From Pantoea endophytica (GTDB taxonomy: Bacteria > Pseudomonadota > Gammaproteobacteria > Enterobacterales > Enterobacteriaceae), in NCBI RefSeq assembly GCF_002858935.1, contig NZ_PJRT01000001.1, forward strand, positions 1-64,000: a stretch of DNA of 64,000 bases. The letters run 5' to 3'. Shown here one piece after another: positions 60,085 to 64,000 of the stretch. Position 1 is the first letter of the stretch, and each line of letters starts with the position of its first letter. The position numbers and the translations under genes are program-made. The notes beneath the pieces are model-generated. The model was not told where the DNA came from, searched no databases, and saw only the letters and a program-made list of their open reading frames with translations.

Positions 60085-60112
60085 ACAGGTGGTGACGCTG
60101 GCGCATCCTGCT

Positions 60113-61132
60113 TTAGCTTTGGCTGTTTTCGTCCTTCCTTGCACGGCCAAGTAAGGTCAATGCTGCCTCTCGCGCTGATTTTCCGCAATAGAGCACCTGA
60201 TAAATCTGCTCGGTAATCGGCATTTCTACGCCGACGCGCGCGGCCAACGCTTTGACTTCTTTGGTGTTTCTGTAGCCTTCTACAACTTGTCCGATAATGC
60301 GTTGCGCCTCGTCTACGCTCTCGCCTTGCCCCAGCATCATGCCGAAACGACGGTTGCGCGACTGATTATCGGTACAGGTCAGCACCAGATCGCCTAAACC
60401 GGCCATGCCCATAAAGGTGGTGGCATCGGCGCCCAGCGCTGCGCCAAGACGGCTCATTTCCGTCAGGCCGCGAGTGATCAAGGCGGTACGCGCGTTGGCA
60501 CCAAAGCCAATGCCGTCAGAAATCCCCGCACCAATCGCAATCACGTTCTTCACCGCGCCGCCTAACTGCACGCCGATGAAATCCTGATTGTTGTAGACGC
60601 GGAAACTTTTGCCGCAGTGCAGCTTCTGCTGCAGGTCTTCAGCGAACTCCGCATCGGTGGATGCCAGTGCGATGGCCGTTGGCATGCCGGCTGCCAGCTC
60701 TTTTGCAAAGGTAGGTCCGGAAATCACCGCGAGTGGAATCGCATCGCCGAGGATTTCACGCGCCACATCCTGCAGCAACCGGCCGGTCTCTTTTTCCAGC
60801 CCCTTAGTCGCCCAGACAATCCGCGAATCGGCACGCAAATGCGGCTTAAGCTGCGTCAGCACGTCGCCAAATACATGGCTCGGCACGACGACCAGCAGAT
60901 CGCGACTGGCGTTAACCACGGTTGCCAGATCGGCTTCAGGAACGAGATTATCAGGGAAAGGGACATCGGGCAGGAAAGCAGCATTGCAGCGGTCAGCTTG
61001 CAGCTGCGCCACGCTTTGAGGATTGTGGCCCCAGAGCAGAACCGGATGGCCGTTGCGGGCCAGCGTGATGGCCAATGCGGTGCCGTACGAGCCGGCACCG
61101 ATGACGCTAATTGAAGCGTTGAGTGTAGTCAT
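60113..61132 (-). CDS. gpsA: Glycerol-3-phosphate dehydrogenase (NAD(P)+), biosynthetic
   Basis: Reduces dihydroxyacetone phosphate to glycerol-3-phosphate for phospholipid synthesis. The 339 aa equal E. coli GpsA. Rossmann motif [10 protein letters not shown] (about 12-21), [14 protein letters not shown], catalytic Lys in [13 protein letters not shown], and GLGDLVLTC. Its ATG overlaps the secB stop by 1-2 bp (TGATG), implying coupling. Confidence 0.97.
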   Translation of the reverse strand: MTTLNASISVIGAGSYGTALAITLARNGHPVLLWGHNPQSVAQLQADRCNAAFLPDVPFPDNLVPEADLATVVNASRDLLVVVPSHVFGDVLTQLKPHLRADSRIVWATKGLEKETGRLLQDVAREILGDAIPLAVISGPTFAKELAAGMPTAIALASTDAEFAEDLQQKLHCGKSFRVYNNQDFIGVQLGGAVKNVIAIGAGISDGIGFGANARTALITRGLTEMSRLGAALGADATTFMGMAGLGDLVLTCTDNQSRNRRFGMMLGQGESVDEAQRIIGQVVEGYRNTKEVKALAARVGVEMPITEQIYQVLYCGKSAREAALTLLGRARKDENSQS

Positions 61133-61596
61133 CAGGCATCCTGATGTGGCGCTTCGCCTTCACCTTGCTGCTGCAGATAGTTCATGAACAGCGCATCAAA
61201 GTTCACTGGCGCCAGGTTGAGCTGCGGGAAAGTACCACGAGACACAAGGCTGGTTACGCATTCGCGTGCATACGGGAACAGAATGTTCGGGCAGTACGCG
61301 CCGAGGCAATGCGCCATCTGCGTGCCTTCGATACCGCTAATGGTGAAAATGCCCGCTTGCTGTACTTCACACAGGAATGCGGTTTCTTCGCCAACGGTTG
61401 CCGTTACGGTAACGCGCAGAACGACTTCAAAAACGCCATCAGCTAACTGAGAAGAGGCGGTGTCCAGATCCAGCTTCACTTCCGGTTCCCACTCTTTCTG
61501 GAAAACCTGCGGTGCGTTTGGCGCTTCGTAAGAAACATCTTTGGTGTAAACACGTTGAATCTGGAACTGCATTTCGCTGCTGCTTTGCTCTGACAT
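61132..61596 (-). CDS. secB: Protein-export chaperone SecB
   Basis: Tetrameric cytoplasmic chaperone that keeps preproteins unfolded and hands them to SecA. 154 aa (E. coli 155). Conserved [19 protein letters not shown] near the start, [14 protein letters not shown] and [20 protein letters not shown]. Ordered grxC-secB-gpsA leftward as in E. coli. Confidence 0.97.
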   Translation of the reverse strand: MSEQSSSEMQFQIQRVYTKDVSYEAPNAPQVFQKEWEPEVKLDLDTASSQLADGVFEVVLRVTVTATVGEETAFLCEVQQAGIFTISGIEGTQMAHCLGAYCPNILFPYARECVTSLVSRGTFPQLNLAPVNFDALFMNYLQQQGEGEAPHQDA

Positions 61597-61636
61597 GTGA
61601 CTAAATCCTGTGAGTTAAAATTGTCTGACCGAAAAG

Positions 61637-61891
61637 TTATGCCTGGAGTAAAGGATCAAGTCCCTGACGCCCATCCAGCGCGTAAAGATCGTCACAGCCG
61701 CCAATGTGCTGCGCATCAATAAAAATCTGTGGCACCGTAGTGCGGCCGCTGCGTTGAATCATCTCTTCACGTTTCGCCGCGTTCCCGTCAATGGGAATCT
61801 CCTGGAACGACACGCCTTTCTGATCCAACAACGCCTTTGCACGGTGGCAATAAGGACAAGTGACTTTGGTGTAGATCTCTACATTCGCCAT
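61637..61891 (-). CDS. grxC: Glutaredoxin 3
   Basis: Small dithiol glutaredoxin that reduces protein disulfides with glutathione. 84 aa (E. coli 83). The active site is CPYC at residues 12-15, with TVPQIFIDAQHIGGCDD forming the glutathione-binding cis-Pro and GG segments. It lies 18 bp after yibN and 40 bp before secB. Confidence 0.97.
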   Translation of the reverse strand: MANVEIYTKVTCPYCHRAKALLDQKGVSFQEIPIDGNAAKREEMIQRSGRTTVPQIFIDAQHIGGCDDLYALDGRQGLDPLLQA

Positions 61892-61909
61892 ACGGTTACC
61901 TCTGAGAAG

Positions 61910-62341
61910 TTATTTACCGCGCACCAGTGGCAGATTTTCACCACTCCAGCCGCTCACGCCATCTTTCAGTACAGAGACTTTTTCAAAACCCGCTGCGCTC
62001 AATTTCGCTGCAGATTCACCCGCACTTTGACCGGTAGCGCAAACTACAATTATGTGCTGTGACTTGTGCTTTTCCAGCTCGCCCAAGCTCTCTTTTTTGA
62101 TGTCTGCTGCCGCTACGTTGATAGCCCCAGAAATGTGTCCTTTGCGGTAATCGTCACGTGAACGCACGTCTACCACCACCGCGTCCTCTTTGTTTATCAG
62201 GTGGGTAGCTTCACCACGGCTGATAGTTTTTACTTTAGAGAACATACCTTTAACGGTGGTCACAATCACGAGAACGAGTAAAGCGACCCATGCCAGACTG
62301 AGGATGGGGTGATTGCTTGCAAACTGCATAATTTCTTGCAT
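61910..62341 (-). CDS. yibN: Membrane-anchored rhodanese-like protein YibN
   Basis: 143 aa. One N-terminal transmembrane helix (about residues 13-32) and a cytoplasmic rhodanese domain ([20 protein letters not shown] onward, ending ENLPLVRGK like E. coli). The active-site loop reads VCATGQSAG and keeps a Cys, while E. coli YibN as I recall it has no Cys at that place. Function unproved. ATG at 62341 gives MQEIMQF as in E. coli. Divergent from envC across 255 bp with no gene between; gpmM, found here in E. coli, is absent. Confidence 0.93.
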   Translation of the reverse strand: MQEIMQFASNHPILSLAWVALLVLVIVTTVKGMFSKVKTISRGEATHLINKEDAVVVDVRSRDDYRKGHISGAINVAAADIKKESLGELEKHKSQHIIVVCATGQSAGESAAKLSAAGFEKVSVLKDGVSGWSGENLPLVRGK

Positions 62342-62596
62342 GAGGGGTAACGACTCCAAACCGGGCTGATAAGCTAAAACAAGGGTTCTGAGTATACCTG
62401 CGCCACTTCGCATGTACAGTCGCTAAGGGGACAGAGTTACGATTTGTGCGTCATTTTCCAAAAAAAGTGTTCTAATCCCAAAATTAAGACAAAGTTTATG
62501 CCGGTAAGCTCGGTACAGACATTTTTAGTATTAGTAAAGTAAAACCCGGCCGGGCTAACTGGTAAGCGGCTGTTCATCGTGGAATAATTATCGACT

Positions 62597-63898
62597 ATGA
62601 AGGGAAAAGCGACCGTTACACACACAAGGACCCGTTACAACGGCACTGCGCTTCCGTTGTCATTTCGCTGGTCCGAAATCTCCCTGAGTCTGCTTCTGGC
62701 GGGCACATTATTACTTCCTGCCGCCGCTCACAGTGCGGACGACAGTAAAACGCAGTTGAAGTCCATTCAGCAGGACATTGCCGAGAAAGAAAAGAGCGTT
62801 AAAGCGCAGAAAGTGCAGCGCAGTAAGTTGTTGGATCAGCTGCAAAGCCAGGAAAAAGTGATTGCGCAGGCCAGCCGTCAGCTGCGCGAAACGCGTAACA
62901 GCCTCAGCACGCTCGAGGGTGAAATCGCGCAGGTCACCTCTTCTATCTCGCGGCTGGAAAAGCAGCAAGCACAGCAGGAAAAACTGCTGGCACAACAGCT
63001 TGATGCCGCCTTCCGTCAGGGACAGCATAATGGTCTGCAGTTGCTGCTCGGAGGCGAAGAAGCCCAGCGCAGTGAGCGTATTCTTGCCTATTTCGGCTAT
63101 CTCAACGCCGCACGCCAGAAAAACATCGACGATCTCAAACAAACCCAGCAGCAATTAGCGGAACAGCGTCAATCATTGCAGGGCAAACAGGAGCAGCAAA
63201 AATCGTTGTTGGCCCAGCAGCAGACGCAGCAAAGCAAGCTGGAAGTCGCCAGCGCGGCGCGTAAGAAAACGCTCACCATACTGGAAAGCTCGCTGGAGAA
63301 AGATCAGGCGGACCTGGTTGAAATGCGTGAGAACGAAAGCCGCCTGCAAAGCAAAATCGTTAAGGCAGAGCGTGAAGCACGCGAACGTGCGGAACGCGAA
63401 GCGCGCGAGGCGGAAAAAGTGCGTCAGCGTCAGGCGCAGGCGAAAGCCAAAGGATCAAGTTATCAGCCAACGCAGAGTGAGCGCGAGCTGATGGCGCGTA
63501 CCGGCGGATTAGGCAAGCCCGGCGGGCAAGCGGTTTGGCCGGTACGGGGACGTATTGAACATCGCTTCGGTGAATCGATGCAGGGCGAATTGCGCTGGAA
63601 AGGTCTGGTGGTCGATGCGCCAGAAGGTACCGAAGTGAAAGCCATCGCTGATGGACGCGTATTGATGGCCGACTGGCTGCAAGGCTATGGTCTGGTTGTC
63701 GTTCTGGAACACGGTAAAGGTGATATGAGCCTTTATGGCTACAACCAAAGCGCACTGGTGAGCGTGGGTGCTCAGGTGAAGGCAGGACAGCCTATCGCCC
63801 TTGTGGGCACCAGCGGCGGCCGCGGCACGCCTTCGCTCTACTTTGAAATCCGACGCCAGGGACAGGCCGTCAATCCACTACCGTGGTTAGGAAGATAA
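62597..63898 (+). CDS. envC: Septal amidase activator EnvC
   Basis: Periplasmic activator of the peptidoglycan amidases AmiA and AmiB at the septum. 433 aa (E. coli 419). Signal peptide around 26-47, two long coiled-coil stretches (about 50-270, Gln/Arg/Glu-rich), then a degenerate LytM domain (VWPVRGRIEHRFGE, GLVVDAPEGTEVKAIADG, LVGTSGGRGTPSLYFEIRRQ) lacking the metal His of active LytM enzymes. An alternative later start would shorten the N-terminus before the signal; the choice is uncertain by about 20 residues. Confidence 0.95.
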   Translation: MKGKATVTHTRTRYNGTALPLSFRWSEISLSLLLAGTLLLPAAAHSADDSKTQLKSIQQDIAEKEKSVKAQKVQRSKLLDQLQSQEKVIAQASRQLRETRNSLSTLEGEIAQVTSSISRLEKQQAQQEKLLAQQLDAAFRQGQHNGLQLLLGGEEAQRSERILAYFGYLNAARQKNIDDLKQTQQQLAEQRQSLQGKQEQQKSLLAQQQTQQSKLEVASAARKKTLTILESSLEKDQADLVEMRENESRLQSKIVKAEREARERAEREAREAEKVRQRQAQAKAKGSSYQPTQSERELMARTGGLGKPGGQAVWPVRGRIEHRFGESMQGELRWKGLVVDAPEGTEVKAIADGRVLMADWLQGYGLVVVLEHGKGDMSLYGYNQSALVSVGAQVKAGQPIALVGTSGGRGTPSLYFEIRRQGQAVNPLPWLGR

Positions 63899-63901
63899 GT
63901 T

Positions 63902-64000
63902 TTGTTTCAACCCTCTAAGCTCTCGGCCGCCCTGTGCGGCCTGTTTCTGTCACTTTCCGCCCATGCGGGAAAACTCTCAATCGTGATTGATGACTTTGGT
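63902..64000 (+). CDS. yibQ: Divergent polysaccharide deacetylase family protein YibQ (5' part)
   Basis: The first 33 codons of a gene cut by the window edge. The frame opens with TTG at 63902, has a signal peptide (ending SAHA) and reads KLSIVIDDFG, the start of the YibQ deacetylase-like domain. AGGAAG lies upstream at the end of envC, three bases after whose stop it begins. Same order as E. coli envC-yibQ. No ATG start fits in the visible part. Confidence 0.85.
   Translation, partial: MFQPSKLSAALCGLFLSLSAHAGKLSIVIDDFG

Overview
The window is core chromosome of a member of the Enterobacterales. Nearly every protein outside one segment is recognisable as the orthologue of an Escherichia coli gene. 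The gene order, the type-1 ArgG inside the arg cluster and the junction of cpxRA with the trmL-cysE block suggest Erwiniaceae (Pantoea/Erwinia-like); this assignment is inference from layout, not from a marker-gene tree.

Layout. 1-352: promoters and leader of a ribosomal RNA operon reading leftward out of the window. 353-8049: murI, btuB with its cobalamin riboswitch, trmA, yijD, fabR, sthA, oxyR, with a candidate OxyS-like small RNA divergent from oxyR (about 8144-8291). 8391-14183: arginine biosynthesis (argCBGH leftward, argE rightward, twin ARG boxes between). 14431-22470: ppc, then metF, metBL and metJ with MetJ operator arrays. 22548-30320: rpmE, priA, cytR, ftsN, hslVU (heat-shock promoter and 5' hairpin), rraA, zapB. 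30741-38879: glycerol genes glpFKX, then emrD, fpr, yiiQ, tpiA, cdh. 52575-64000: sbp, pfkA, fieF, cpxP (with the CpxQ small RNA in its 3' end), cpxRA, trmL, cysE, gpsA, secB, grxC, yibN, envC and the start of yibQ.

The non-core part is a 13.6-kb catabolic island (38943-52529) between cdh and sbp, which are neighbours in E. coli. A LacI-type regulator heads a leftward arm (two double-SnoaL-domain proteins and a HisD-like dehydrogenase). A rightward arm carries an MFS transporter, amidase, second HisD-like dehydrogenase, SDR, second MFS transporter, alpha/beta hydrolase, HpcH/HpaI aldolase and a bicupin. Three near-identical palindromes (core TTGnATnCGTATnCAA) lie in the divergent promoter region and just before the second HisD gene, so one regulator probably controls the whole island. 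The enzyme set suggests uptake of a hydroxylated amide- or ester-bearing compound, hydrolysis, oxidation of an alcohol to an acid, and retro-aldol cleavage; the substrate cannot be named from sequence. Transporter, HisD-like enzyme and SnoaL protein each occur twice as diverged paralogues.

No tRNA gene, insertion sequence, integrase, prophage or CRISPR array was seen. Relative to E. coli, menA is missing between hslU and rraA, and gpmM is missing between yibN and envC.
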